64,000 bases of DNA. It comes from Betaproteobacteria bacterium (GTDB taxonomy: Bacteria; Pseudomonadota; Gammaproteobacteria; Burkholderiales; Casimicrobiaceae). The stretch is from the NCBI GenBank assembly GCA_016704895.1, contig JADIZG010000073.1, positions 75,568-139,567 of the forward strand, written 5' to 3'. Position numbers and translations under genes: made by a program. The notes beneath the pieces are model-generated. The model was not told the origin of the DNA, made no database searches, and saw only the letters and a list, made by a program, of their open reading frames with translations. How positions within the stretch are numbered: position 1 is the stretch's first letter; each line of letters starts with the position of its first letter. Positions 9,542-20,130 of this stretch are shown here, piece by piece.

Positions 9542-11041
9542 ATGGATTTCGACTGGATGCAGATGCTGAAGGCGGGACTGGGGACGCTGGTCGCCCTCCT
9601 CGTCGTCGTCGGGCTGTTCGTGATGTTCGTGCGCGACGTCACGCAGAAGAAGCACACGGTCCTGCGCAATTTCCCGGTGATCGGCCGGTTCCGTTACTGG
9701 TTCGAGGAACTGGGCGAATACTTCCGCCAGTACTTCTTCGCGAACGACCGCGAGGAGATGCCGTTCAACCGCTCGACGCGCTCGTGGGTCTACCGGCTCG
9801 CGAAGAACGAGGGCGGCATCATCGGCTTCGGCTCGACCTACGACCTGCACGCGCCGGGCGCGCTCATCTTCGTCAACGCGCCGTTCCCGGTGCTCGAGTC
9901 CGACCGGCTGCCGACGCCGCCGCTCACGATCGGCGAGGGATGGTGCCGCACGCCGTTCGTCGCGCGCTCCGTGGTCAACGTGAGCGGCATGAGCTTCGGC
10001 GCGATCTCGGCGCCCGCGGTGAGCGCGCTGTCGCGCGGCGCGAAGGAAGCCGGCTGCTGGATGGACACCGGCGAAGGCGGGCTCTCGCCGTTCCACCTCG
10101 ACGGCGGATGCGACCTGATCATGCAGGTGGGGACGGCGCGCTACGGCGTCCGCGACTCGCACGGCGAGTACGACCTCGCGAAGATCCGCGAGATCGCCGC
10201 GCGCGAGACGGTGCGCGCGTTCGAGATCAAGCTCTCGCAGGGCGCCAAGCCGGGCAAGGGCGGCGTGCTGCCCGCCGCGAAGGTGACCGACCTGATCGCG
10301 CAGATCCGGGGCATCCCGGCCGGGAAGGACTCGCTCTCGCCCAACCGCCATCCCGACATCGCGACGATGGACCAGCTGCTCGACCGGATCGCCTGGCTGC
10401 GCGACCTCACCGGCAAGCCCGTCGGCATCAAGACGGCGATCGGCGGCCGGTACTTCACGAACCAGCTCGCGGAGCGGATCCTCGCGCGCGGGCTCGAGTT
10501 CGCGCCCGACTTCCTCGTCGTCGACGGCGGCGAAGGCGGCAGCGGCGCGGCGCCGCAGGCGCTCGCCGACCATGTCGGGCTGTCGATCGACGAGGCGCTG
10601 CCGCGCGTGGCCGACGCGCTCGTCGCAGCGGGACTGAAACCTCGCATCCGGCTCGTGGCGTCGGGCAAGCTCGTCACGTCGGCGCGCGCGGCCTGGGCGC
10701 TGTGCTGCGGCGCCGACTTCGTCAACACGGCGCGCGGCTTCATGTTCTCGCTCGGGTGCATCCAGGCGCTGCGCTGCCACACGAACACCTGCCCGACCGG
10801 CATCACGACGCACAACCCGCGGCTGCAGCGCGGGCTCGTCGTCGAGGAGAAATACCTGCGCGTCGCGAGCTACGCGACGAACATGAACAGGGAGATCGAC
10901 ATGATCGCGCACAGCTGCGGCGCGCGGCACGCTCGCGAGCTCGAGCGCAGGCACGTCCGTCTCGTCCAGCCCACCGGGGCGTCCATCGCGCTCGACATCC
11001 TCCACCCGATCCCGGCGAAAGGGGCAGGCAGGGCCGCATGA
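9542..11041 (+). CDS. FMN-binding glutamate synthase-like protein (GltS domain)
   Basis: 499-aa protein with an N-terminal membrane helix (residues ~8-28) and a GltS/archaeal-type glutamate synthase FMN domain over most of the rest. Visible are SGMSFGAISAPAVSALSRGAKEAG, GEGGLSPFH, the flavin/substrate segment EIKLSQGAKPGKGG, VDGGEGGSGAAPQ, and the 3Fe-4S-type cysteine cluster CIQALRCHTNTCPTG. The amidotransferase half of classical GltB is missing. Such stand-alone membrane-anchored proteins are usually of unknown substrate; a glutamate-related or amino-acid redox role is inferred. Start by AAGGGGG ribosome site. The next gene overlaps its stop by ATGA. Confidence 0.88.
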   Translation: MDFDWMQMLKAGLGTLVALLVVVGLFVMFVRDVTQKKHTVLRNFPVIGRFRYWFEELGEYFRQYFFANDREEMPFNRSTRSWVYRLAKNEGGIIGFGSTYDLHAPGALIFVNAPFPVLESDRLPTPPLTIGEGWCRTPFVARSVVNVSGMSFGAISAPAVSALSRGAKEAGCWMDTGEGGLSPFHLDGGCDLIMQVGTARYGVRDSHGEYDLAKIREIAARETVRAFEIKLSQGAKPGKGGVLPAAKVTDLIAQIRGIPAGKDSLSPNRHPDIATMDQLLDRIAWLRDLTGKPVGIKTAIGGRYFTNQLAERILARGLEFAPDFLVVDGGEGGSGAAPQALADHVGLSIDEALPRVADALVAAGLKPRIRLVASGKLVTSARAAWALCCGADFVNTARGFMFSLGCIQALRCHTNTCPTGITTHNPRLQRGLVVEEKYLRVASYATNMNREIDMIAHSCGARHARELERRHVRLVQPTGASIALDILHPIPAKGAGRAA

Positions 11042-11802
11042 GCAAGGCCGCGGGAGGCTCCATGCACCGTGTCGATTTCGTGATCGGCGGCGTCCAGAAG
11101 GGGGGGACGACGATCCTCGCGTCGATCCTGGCGGCGCACCCCGGCATCGTCATGCCCGAGATGAAGGAACCCCACTGGTTCGACAACGACGAGCGCTACG
11201 CGCACGGCCTTCCGCCGCCGGACCGCTACCACGCGCTGTACGGCGACCCGACGTCGACGCGGCTCTGGGGCGACGCGACGCCGACCTACTGGTGGTGGCC
11301 GCCGGCGCCCGCGCGGATCCGCGACTACCATCCGGGCATCAGGTGGATCCTGCTGCTGCGCGACCCCGCGTCGCGCGCGTACTCGCACTGGAACATGGAA
11401 CGCAAGCGCGGCCGCGAGAAGCTCGGGTTCCGCGAGGCGCTCGCCGCGGAGGACGAACGCATGCGCCGGGCGACGATGCACGAGTCGCGCGCGTACTCGT
11501 ACCTGTCGCGCGGCTACTACGCGCGGCAGCTCGCGCGCCTGTGGACCCAGTTCCCGCGCGAGCAGACGCTGATCCTCAGGAGCGACTGGCTCTACGCCGA
11601 GCCGTCCGCCATCGCCGCCCGGGTGTTTCACTTCCTCGGCGTCCCGCCGATGCCGCCGTCGGCGCCCCCGCCGACGAACGCCGGCGATTACGACAGTCCG
11701 CTCGACCCCGCGGACCGCGCCGCGCTGGTGGCGTCCTACGCTTCCGACATTCGCGAGCTCGAGACGATGACCGGCTGGGACCTCGCGGACTGGCTCCGCT
11801 GA
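11038..11802 (+). CDS. PAPS-dependent sulfotransferase
   Basis: 254-aa sulfotransferase-fold protein that would move a sulfate group from PAPS to an acceptor. The 5'-phosphosulfate loop FVIGGVQKGGTT lies near residue 15, the 3'-phosphate segment LLLRDPASRAYSHWNMER near residue 103, and the typical end LRSDWLYAEPSAIAARVFHFLGV...DLADWLR follows. It overlaps the preceding gene by ATGA, so the two are probably co-translated. A start at the Met nine residues in (11062) is possible. A decayed paralogue lies just upstream of the pair. The acceptor (lipid, glycan or protein) is unknown. Confidence 0.88.
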   Translation: MSKAAGGSMHRVDFVIGGVQKGGTTILASILAAHPGIVMPEMKEPHWFDNDERYAHGLPPPDRYHALYGDPTSTRLWGDATPTYWWWPPAPARIRDYHPGIRWILLLRDPASRAYSHWNMERKRGREKLGFREALAAEDERMRRATMHESRAYSYLSRGYYARQLARLWTQFPREQTLILRSDWLYAEPSAIAARVFHFLGVPPMPPSAPPPTNAGDYDSPLDPADRAALVASYASDIRELETMTGWDLADWLR

Positions 11803-12595
11803 CCGCGCGCGGGCGGCGGGCGACCATCGCGCGGGAGGCAGGATCCTGGCGGTAGAACGCCGCGAGCTGCGCGTAGACGTCCGGATACTCGCGCACGAGC
11901 GTCGCCGGCGAGGCGAAGAAGACCTCCGACAGCACCGCGAAGAACTCGCCGGGACTGTCCGCCGCATAGGGGTCGATCGCGGTCTGCTCGTCGCGGTCGA
12001 CGCGCGCGGCGAAGTCGTCGTACGCGGCCGACATCACCGCCTTCCAGCTGCGCGCGTCGAGCGGCGGGTCGAGCGGCGGGCAGCCGTCGGCGTCGCCCGA
12101 GCGCATGTCGAGCTTGTGCGCGAACTCGTGGATGACGAGGTTCATGCCCGCCGAGTCGAAATCGGCCGACGCCTCGACGTCGGGCCACGACAGCGCGACC
12201 GGCCCGCCCGGCATCGCCTCGCCCGCGAGCGGCCCGTCGTTGGCGTGCACGACGCCGGCCTCGTCCTCCCAGGTCCAGCCGGGGACGAACTCGTCCGGAT
12301 AGACGACGACGTTCTCGAAGTCCGCGTACCAGTCGAGCGACAGCTCGAGCACGAGCACGCAGGCCTGGATCGCGATGACCACCCGCTGGAGCGGCGTCAC
12401 CTCGTGGCCTCCCGCGCCGACGATCGACTTGGTGTCGAGGAACAGCACGACGAGGTCGCGCAGCCGCGCGAGCTCCGCATCGTCGAGTTCCTGCACGAAG
12501 GGCAGCGCCTCCGCCGCCTCGGCCCACAGCCCGTCGGGCAGCGCCGAGCGCCCGAGCACGCGCCGACGGCGCCAGCGCTTCAGCGCGTCGAACAT
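11576..12595 (-). CDS. mtfA: zinc peptidase MtfA family (Mlc-titration factor), extended C-terminus
   Basis: MtfA is a cytosolic zinc aminopeptidase-like protein that binds the glucose regulator Mlc. The HEFAH metal motif (VIHEFAHKLDMRSGD) lies near residue 153, preceded by WYADFENVVVYPDEFV and followed by DPYAADSPGEFFAVLSEVFF, all family hallmarks. The conserved fold ends around AAFYRQDPASR (residue ~253), where E. coli MtfA also ends. Here the frame runs on for ~85 Arg/Ser-rich residues antisense to the 3' end of the sulfotransferase gene. That tail is probably not functional: either the stop was lost or a base is wrong near 11810. Confidence 0.85.
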   Translation of the reverse strand: MFDALKRWRRRRVLGRSALPDGLWAEAAEALPFVQELDDAELARLRDLVVLFLDTKSIVGAGGHEVTPLQRVVIAIQACVLVLELSLDWYADFENVVVYPDEFVPGWTWEDEAGVVHANDGPLAGEAMPGGPVALSWPDVEASADFDSAGMNLVIHEFAHKLDMRSGDADGCPPLDPPLDARSWKAVMSAAYDDFAARVDRDEQTAIDPYAADSPGEFFAVLSEVFFASPATLVREYPDVYAQLAAFYRQDPASRAMVARRPRAVSGASPRGPSRSSSRARECRKRRTPPARRGPRGRADCRNRRRSSAGAPTAASAGRRGSETPGRRWRTARRRASRS

Positions 12596-12602
12596 GGCGT
12601 TG

Positions 12603-14141
12603 CTACTTCACTTCGTCCGCACCGCTGCCGCGACCGTCGCTCTCCGGCTCGACGTCGATCACGCCCGCGCCTTCACCGGTGAGCAGCCGGTCGGCCTCGG
12701 CTTCCGGCAGCGCCTCGACGTCGCGCAGCTTGCGCGCGATCGTCGTGCTCTTGCGACCCGCGTCGTCGAGCGTCTTGCCGACCGCGTCGAGCTTCTCGCG
12801 CGCCTTCGCGAGAATGTCGCCGAAGCGCCCGAACTCGGTCTTGACGGCGCCCAGCACGCGCCACACCTCGGTCGACTGCTTCTCGATCGCCAGCGTGCGG
12901 AAGCCGAGTTGCAGGCTGTTCAGCATGGCGGAAAGCGTCGTGGGTCCGGCCAGCGTGACGCGGTAGTCGCGCTGCAGGGCGTCGGCCAGTCCCGGCCGGG
13001 ACACCGCCTCCGCGAACAGCCCCTCGGCCGGCACGAACAGGATCGCGAAGTCGGTGGTGTGCGGCGGCTCGACGTACTTGTCGCGGATCGTCTTCGCCTG
13101 CAGCTTGAAGAACGCGTCGAGCGAGCGCCGGCTGGCCTCGACCGCCGTGGCGTCGGCGCGCTCGACGGCTTCCTGCAGCCGTTGCCAGTCCTCGAGCGGG
13201 AACTTCGCGTCGATCGGCAGCCAGCACGGCGCGCCGCCGTCGTCGCGGCCGGGAAGTCGCACGGCATACTCGACGCGCTCGCTCGATCCCGGCCGCGTCG
13301 CGACGTTCTGCGCGTACTGCACCGGCGTGAGCAGGTCGGCGAGCAGCGCGCCCAGCTGCACTTCGCCCCAGGTGCCGCGCGACTTGACGTTGGTCAGCAC
13401 GCGCTTGAGGTCGCCCACGCCGGTGGCGAGCGTCTGCATCTCGCCCAGTCCCTTGTGCACCTGCTCGAGCCGGTCGGACACCTGCTTGAACGACGCGCCC
13501 AGGCGCGCCTCCAGCGTCGCCTGCAGCTTCTCGTCGACGGTCGCGCGCATCTGCTCGAGCTTGGCCGAGTTCTCCGTGCGCAGCGTATCGAGGCGCTGCT
13601 CGACGCCGGCGCGGATCGCCTCGAGCTTCTGGTCGTTCGCCTGGGTCAGCGCCTGCAGTCGGTCGGCCGCCGTCTTCGCCTGCCCGGCCTGGAGCTCGGA
13701 GGCGTCGCGCAGCGCATGCTGGGTCGACTGCGTGAACTGCGCGAGCCGATCGCCGAACGCCGTCAGCGCGTCGCCCTGCCCCTTGTTGAGCGCGGCGAAC
13801 TGCTGCTGCGTCGTGCCGGTGAACTGCGTCAGCCGGTCGCCCACCTCGCCGCGGAGCGTCTGCGCGGCCTGCGTCTGCTCGGCCCTCGCGATCGCGAGGT
13901 CCTGCCTCAGCTCCGCGCGCGCGCCCTGCATGTCCTGCTTGAGGTCGCGCTCGAGGTCCTCGCCCTGGGCCCGGACCACGGCCAGGTCGCGGCCGAGGGC
14001 CTCGACCCGCTGGTCGAGCGCCTCGCGGGCACGACCCAGGGCGGACAGCCGCGAGAGCGCCATCGCGACGAGCGCGACGACGATCACGCCGACGATCGCG
14101 ATGGCCGCGAGGATCGCGACCAGGAGGTTCGTTTCCGTCAT
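12603..14141 (-). CDS. rmuC: DNA recombination protein RmuC
   Basis: 512 aa. One N-terminal membrane helix (residues ~6-30), a long coiled coil rich in Gln, Ala and Glu (~35-220), then the conserved RmuC nuclease-like core with TWGEVQLGALLADLL (~265), LPIDAKFPLEDWQRLQEA (~305) and DFAILFVPAEGLFAEA (~365). RmuC limits inversion of short repeats and is a predicted restriction-like nuclease. The -10-like TAGAAT (14151-14156, minus strand) sits only 9 bases before the ATG, implying an almost leaderless mRNA. mtfA starts 7 bases after its stop. Confidence 0.93.
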   Translation of the reverse strand: MTETNLLVAILAAIAIVGVIVVALVAMALSRLSALGRAREALDQRVEALGRDLAVVRAQGEDLERDLKQDMQGARAELRQDLAIARAEQTQAAQTLRGEVGDRLTQFTGTTQQQFAALNKGQGDALTAFGDRLAQFTQSTQHALRDASELQAGQAKTAADRLQALTQANDQKLEAIRAGVEQRLDTLRTENSAKLEQMRATVDEKLQATLEARLGASFKQVSDRLEQVHKGLGEMQTLATGVGDLKRVLTNVKSRGTWGEVQLGALLADLLTPVQYAQNVATRPGSSERVEYAVRLPGRDDGGAPCWLPIDAKFPLEDWQRLQEAVERADATAVEASRRSLDAFFKLQAKTIRDKYVEPPHTTDFAILFVPAEGLFAEAVSRPGLADALQRDYRVTLAGPTTLSAMLNSLQLGFRTLAIEKQSTEVWRVLGAVKTEFGRFGDILAKAREKLDAVGKTLDDAGRKSTTIARKLRDVEALPEAEADRLLTGEGAGVIDVEPESDGRGSGADEVK

Positions 14142-14150
14142 GGTCGGGCC

Positions 14151-14156
14151 ATTCTA
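14151..14156 (-). promoter_or_regulatory. putative -10 box of rmuC (near-leaderless)
   Basis: TAGAAT on the minus strand ends 9 bases before the rmuC start codon. With a usual 6-8 base spacing, transcription would start within about 3 bases of the ATG. No good -35 is seen at the expected place. Confidence 0.45.
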
Positions 14157-14213
14157 GCGCGGGGGGTGGCGCAGCGCGTGAGCCCGGGGTGCGTGGCGAC
14201 GCCGCACTCGGCG

Positions 14214-15233
14214 CTATTCGGACATCGCCAGCACCGCGAACGTCGCGAGCCAGTGCGCGCCCAGGTAGTCGGCGCTCTCGACGCCCGCGAGCCCGGCCTC
14301 CAGATGCCGATCCGCCGCTTCGAGCAGCACGGCGGCGCGCGCGTCGCCCGGCGGCAGCGCGTTGGCGATCCCCCGCAGGCACCACGCGCGGGACAGGTTG
14401 AGGCCGTCGAGATGCACGATCTGGGGATCGGCGCGGTCGTCGACCTCCGCCGGCGCGAACAGCGCGGCGGGCTCGCGCCCCGCGAGCCCGGGGAGGAACG
14501 TCTCGAGCCACGCGCCATAGCGGCCGTGCGGAAGCACGCGGCGCATCAGGTCGGCCTCCATCAGCGCGGGCGACAGGAAGTCCGCGCCCGAGGGCTCCCA
14601 TGCGGCCGGTGCGTCGCGGTCGGCCGCGAACCACGCCAGCGCGCGCGATACGCACGCGTCCTCGAGCGCGGTGGCGCCCGCCGCCCGCGCGTAGTCGATC
14701 GCGAACGCGAGGCCGAACGCCGAGTTCGCGTGCATCCCGTGACGGATCGGGTAACGGGCGCGCGGCAGGTAGTCGACGTAACGCGCGGCAAAGGCGTCCG
14801 CGAGCGGCGCGAGCGCGCGCGCCCATCGGCGGGCATCGAGGTCGTCGCCCTGCCCCAGCTCGCGCGCGAGCTCTAGCAGCCACGCCCAGCCGTAGGTGCG
14901 CTCGAACGACTTCGCCTGCGGACGCGCGAGGTACGCGCATTCGGCGGCGATCGTATCCTCCGCGAGGTGGTCGTCGAACACGGCCGCGACGTCGCCGCGC
15001 TCGGGAAGCGACGGATGGAGCCGGCGCAGGCGCGCGAGCAGCCAGTGCATGTGGACGCACGAGTGCCAGTCGTAGCTGCCGTAGAACGCCGGGTGCAGCT
15101 CGCGCGACGCGCGGACGTCGCCGGGCGACGCGAGCACGTGGTCGGGCTTGTTCGGATACTCGGTGCGGACGTTGCCGAGCGCGATCCGGGCGAAGCGAGA
15201 GGCGAGAGCCGCGGTGAGCACAGGAGCCTGCAT
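14214..15233 (-). CDS. DUF2891 domain protein
   Basis: 339-aa soluble protein of the DUF2891 family. The family signature HPAFYGSYDWHSCVHMHWLL lies near residue 47, with YGWAWLLELARELG (~113), PIRHGMHANSAFGLAFAIDYAR (~163) and HLDGLNLSRAWCLRGIA (~275). The alternating helices and conserved His and Trp residues suggest an alpha/alpha-barrel of glycosidase or isomerase type. No activity is established for the family as far as I know. It lies between typA and rmuC on the same strand. Confidence 0.85.
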   Translation of the reverse strand: MQAPVLTAALASRFARIALGNVRTEYPNKPDHVLASPGDVRASRELHPAFYGSYDWHSCVHMHWLLARLRRLHPSLPERGDVAAVFDDHLAEDTIAAECAYLARPQAKSFERTYGWAWLLELARELGQGDDLDARRWARALAPLADAFAARYVDYLPRARYPIRHGMHANSAFGLAFAIDYARAAGATALEDACVSRALAWFAADRDAPAAWEPSGADFLSPALMEADLMRRVLPHGRYGAWLETFLPGLAGREPAALFAPAEVDDRADPQIVHLDGLNLSRAWCLRGIANALPPGDARAAVLLEAADRHLEAGLAGVESADYLGAHWLATFAVLAMSE

Positions 15234-15278
15234 CGGTGGGCAGCGGAGGCACCTCCCCGCGTCCCCTCGTTTCCCGCC

Positions 15279-17132
15279 CTACTCGACGACGGCCTCGCGG
15301 CTCGCGCGCTTGCGCTCGTGCTCCTTGAGGAAGCGCTTGCGGATCCGGATCGACTTGGGCGTGACCTCGACGAGCTCGTCGTCGGCGATGAACTCGACCG
15401 CGTACTCGAGCGTGAGCCTGATCGGCGGCGTCAGCAGGATCGCGTCGTCCTTCCCGGACGCGCGGACGTTGGTGAGCTGCTTGCCCTTGATCGGGTTCAC
15501 CACCAGGTCGTTGTCGCGCGAGTGGATCCCGATCACCATGCCCTCGTAGAGCTTGTCGCCGGGCGACACGAACATGCGCCCGCGCTCCTGGAGCTTCCAC
15601 AGCGCGTACGCGACGGCGTCGCCGTCCTCCTGCGAGATGAGCACGCCGTTGCGCCGCTCCGGGATGTCGCCCTTGACCGGCGCGTAGCTGTCGAACACGT
15701 GGCTCATGAGCCCGGTGCCGCGCGTCAGGTTCATGAACTCGCCCTGGAAGCCGATCAGCCCGCGCGCCGGGATCCGGTAGTCGAGCCGCGTGCGCCCGCG
15801 CGCGTCGGATTCCATGTGCAGGAGCTCGCCGCGCCGGCCGCCCAGTTCCTGCATCACCGCGCCCTGGTGCGCGTCCTCGACGTCCACGGTCAGGTTCTCG
15901 TAGGGCTCGTTGACGACGCCGCCGATCTCGCGCGTGACGACCCGCGGTCGCGACACCGCGAGCTCGTAGCCCTCGCGGCGCATGTTCTCGATCAGGATCG
16001 TGAGATGCAGTTCGCCGCGCCCGGCCACCGCGAACACGTCGGTGTCCGCGGTGTCCTCGACCCGCAGCGCCATGTTCACGAGCAGTTCCCGGTTCAGGCG
16101 CTCGCGCAGGTTGCGCGAGGTCACGTACTTGCCCTCGCGACCGGCGAGCGGCGAGGTGTTGACCTGGAACGTCATCGCGAGCGTCGGCTCGTCGACCGCG
16201 ATCGGCGGCAGCGCCTCCGGCGTGTCGACGTCGGTCAGCGTCGTGCCGATCGTGAGGTCGTCGACGCCGGTCACCAGCACGATGTCGCCGGCTTCGGCCT
16301 GGTCGACCGGCACGCGCTCGAGCCCCGCGAACGTGAACACCTGGCCGACCTTCGCCTTCGCGGGAATCTCGCCCTGCCCGAGCGCCCCGTGCAGCACCGC
16401 GACCTCGGCGCCGGCCCTGAGCGTCCCGCGGCGGATGCGGCCGATGCCCAGCCGCCCGACGTAGCTCGAATAGTCGAGCGCCGAGACCTGGAACTGCAGC
16501 GGCGCGGACGCGTCCCCGCCCGGCTCGGGCACGTGCGCGAGAATCGTGTCGAACAGCGGCTTCATGTCGCCGCCCTCGGGGGGCTGCCCGGTCTTCGCGA
16601 CCGCGACGTCGAGCGTCGCCCATCCGCCCAGCGCGGACGCGTAGACGACCGGGAAGTCGAGCTGCGCGTCGGACGCGCCCAACCGGTCGAACAGGTCGAA
16701 CGTCTGGTTGACCACCCATTCGGGGCGCGCCCCCGGGCGGTCGACCTTGTTGACGACGACGATCGGCTGCAGGCCGAGCTTGAGCGCCTTCAGCGTCACG
16801 AACCGCGTCTGCGGCATCGGCCCCTCGACCGCGTCGACGAGCAGCAGCACGCCGTCGACCATGCCGAGCACCCGCTCGACCTCGCCGCCGAAGTCGGCGT
16901 GGCCGGGGGTGTCGACGATGTTGATGCGCGTGTCGCCCAGCCTGATCGCGCAGTTCTTCGCGAGGATCGTGATGCCCCGCTCGCGCTCGATGTCGTTGCT
17001 GTCCATCACGCGCTCGCTGACCTGCTGGTGACGCGCGAACGTCCCCGCCTGAACGAGCAGCTTGTCGACCAGCGTCGTCTTGCCGTGGTCGACGTGCGCG
17101 ATGATGGCGATGTTGCGGAGGGACTGGGGCAT
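15279..17132 (-). CDS. typA: ribosome-associated GTPase TypA/BipA
   Basis: 617-aa translational GTPase related to EF-G, which binds the 70S ribosome and supports 50S assembly and stress growth. G1 loop AHVDHGKTTLVDKLL lies at residue ~10, G3 DTPGHADFGGEVERVL at ~70, and G4 VVNKVDR at ~125. Switch sequence ERERGITI lies at ~48. The C-terminal BipA-specific domain contains VVNPIKGKQLTNVRASGKDDA. The start was chosen by homology (MPQSLRNIAIIAHVDHGKTT); the longer frame lacks support. A minus-strand TATAAT at 17172-17177 is a probable -10, giving a ~35-base leader. Confidence 0.97.
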   Translation of the reverse strand: MPQSLRNIAIIAHVDHGKTTLVDKLLVQAGTFARHQQVSERVMDSNDIERERGITILAKNCAIRLGDTRINIVDTPGHADFGGEVERVLGMVDGVLLLVDAVEGPMPQTRFVTLKALKLGLQPIVVVNKVDRPGARPEWVVNQTFDLFDRLGASDAQLDFPVVYASALGGWATLDVAVAKTGQPPEGGDMKPLFDTILAHVPEPGGDASAPLQFQVSALDYSSYVGRLGIGRIRRGTLRAGAEVAVLHGALGQGEIPAKAKVGQVFTFAGLERVPVDQAEAGDIVLVTGVDDLTIGTTLTDVDTPEALPPIAVDEPTLAMTFQVNTSPLAGREGKYVTSRNLRERLNRELLVNMALRVEDTADTDVFAVAGRGELHLTILIENMRREGYELAVSRPRVVTREIGGVVNEPYENLTVDVEDAHQGAVMQELGGRRGELLHMESDARGRTRLDYRIPARGLIGFQGEFMNLTRGTGLMSHVFDSYAPVKGDIPERRNGVLISQEDGDAVAYALWKLQERGRMFVSPGDKLYEGMVIGIHSRDNDLVVNPIKGKQLTNVRASGKDDAILLTPPIRLTLEYAVEFIADDELVEVTPKSIRIRKRFLKEHERKRASREAVVE

Positions 17133-17171
17133 GGACGGGCTGACCGGGTGGAGGAAGGAAAAAAGCCTTCC

Positions 17172-17177
17172 ATTATA
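17172..17177 (-). promoter_or_regulatory. putative -10 box of typA
   Basis: Consensus TATAAT on the minus strand, 40 bases before the typA start codon. No clear TTGACA-like -35 element is seen 17-18 bases upstream. Confidence 0.5.
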
Positions 17178-17242
17178 ACGGGTTCCGGGGCTTCCGCGGA
17201 GCCCTTTCGGGTTCCCCGCTGTCGGATGGCGGGCGCCCGGCG

Positions 17243-17256
17243 AATGATGTATCATT
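17243..17256 (+). promoter_or_regulatory. palindrome AATGATGTATCATT upstream of rhlE
   Basis: Perfect inverted repeat of six bases around a GT centre. It includes TATCAT (17250-17255), a plausible -10 for rhlE, which would leave an unusually long leader of ~95 bases. It could be an operator or a simple promoter coincidence. Confidence 0.4.
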
Positions 17257-17357
17257 GCCAAGTCACTGTTTCCGGCCGCATTTTTTCCACTGTTGACCAC
17301 GCAGCCTGGACCGGAACTCGCAGGACGCGAGTGGGCCGCACTTCAGGAGATGTCGTG

Positions 17358-18957
<1,600 letters not shown>

Positions 18958-19017
18958 GGCTCCCGCGCGCGTCGAACGCCCCGCTGCGTGCGGGACGCTT
19001 CCGCATTGCCCACCCGC

Positions 19018-20106
19018 ATGCCGCCGGTCGCCATCGCACTCTGCCGGGCGGGCTTCGAGGCCGAAGCCGCCGCGGACCTCGGGGCGATCGCCGCGCACGC
19101 GCGCACGCCGGTCGACGCGAAGGTGGAGCCGGGCAGCGCGTGCGTGATCGCCCGCATCGAGCACGCGGATGCCTCCGCCTGGCGGCGTGCGGTTCACGCG
19201 CACCCGCCGATCTTCGTCCGCAGCCTGTGGACCGGCACCGGTCCGCACACGATCGCGCCTCCCCGGGGCGCGGGACGTCCTGACCGGATCGCCCCCCTCG
19301 CCGCCGCGTTCGCGGAGCTCGCGTCGATGCCCGGCCACAGGGCGCCGTGGCTGCCGCCGTGGATCGAGTACGCCGACACGAACGAGGGGAAGGCGCTGTC
19401 GACCCTCGCGCGGTCGCTCGACGCCCGCCTCGCCGGCGCGTTGCGCGAACGCGGCTTCGTCGCCGACGATGCGCGACGCCGGCCGCACGTGCTGCTCGTC
19501 GACGGCGCCACCGCCTGCGTCGGCACGGCCGACCCCGACATCGGCAGCCCGTGGCCGCTCGGCATTCCCCGCCTGAGGATGCCGCGCGAAGCGCCGTCGC
19601 GCTCGACGCAGAAGCTGGCCGAGGCGATCGCGGTCTTTCTCGGCGGGCGCGAGCAGTCGCTGATGCACGAGGGCCAGGCCGCAGTCGACCTGGGCGCCGC
19701 GCCCGGCGGCTGGACCTGGCAGCTGGCGTCGCGCGGCCTGCAGGTCGCGGCCGTCGACAACGGCGCCCTCGCGCCGTCGATCGCGCGCGATCCGAACGTC
19801 GAGCACGTGCGCGCCGACGGCCTCAATTGGCGGCCGAAGCGCGCGGTCGAGTGGCTCGTCTGCGACATCCTCGAGAAGCCGACACGCATCGCGGCGCTCG
19901 TCGCCGACTGGCTCGCCTCCGGCACGGCGCGCAACGCGATCTTCAACCTCAAGCTGCCGATGAAGAAGCGCCGCGACGAGGTCCTGCGCTGCGGCGAGCA
20001 GATCCGCGACCGTCTCGACGCAGCCCGCATCGACGCGACGCTCGCGTTCCGCCAGCTCTACCACGACCGCGAGGAAGTGACCGGCTGCGTGCTGCGGAAA
20101 CGCTGA
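19018..20106 (+). CDS. rlmM: 23S rRNA 2'-O-methyltransferase RlmM
   Basis: 362-aa AdoMet-dependent enzyme that methylates the ribose of C2498 in 23S rRNA. An N-terminal THUMP-like region starts at ALCRAGFEAEAAADL. The Rossmann methyltransferase part has motif I AAVDLGAAPGGWTWQL (~residue 220), then VDNGAL, DGLNWRP and WLVCDILEKP. The catalytic-tetrad lysine of this family would be in the FNLKLPMKKRR segment. Length matches the E. coli enzyme (366 aa). The start MPPVAIALCRAGFE was chosen by homology. Confidence 0.93.
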   Translation: MPPVAIALCRAGFEAEAAADLGAIAAHARTPVDAKVEPGSACVIARIEHADASAWRRAVHAHPPIFVRSLWTGTGPHTIAPPRGAGRPDRIAPLAAAFAELASMPGHRAPWLPPWIEYADTNEGKALSTLARSLDARLAGALRERGFVADDARRRPHVLLVDGATACVGTADPDIGSPWPLGIPRLRMPREAPSRSTQKLAEAIAVFLGGREQSLMHEGQAAVDLGAAPGGWTWQLASRGLQVAAVDNGALAPSIARDPNVEHVRADGLNWRPKRAVEWLVCDILEKPTRIAALVADWLASGTARNAIFNLKLPMKKRRDEVLRCGEQIRDRLDAARIDATLAFRQLYHDREEVTGCVLRKR

Positions 20107-20130
20107 CGCGCCTCCCGGACACCCGCGGCG

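Noticed and set aside
14967..17340. Long plus-strand open frame over typA and DUF2891
   Set aside because: It is antisense to two clear genes, has no start site, and its residues are the Arg/Asp/Val-rich shadow expected of GC-rich codons. Only the part from 17358 (rhlE) is real.
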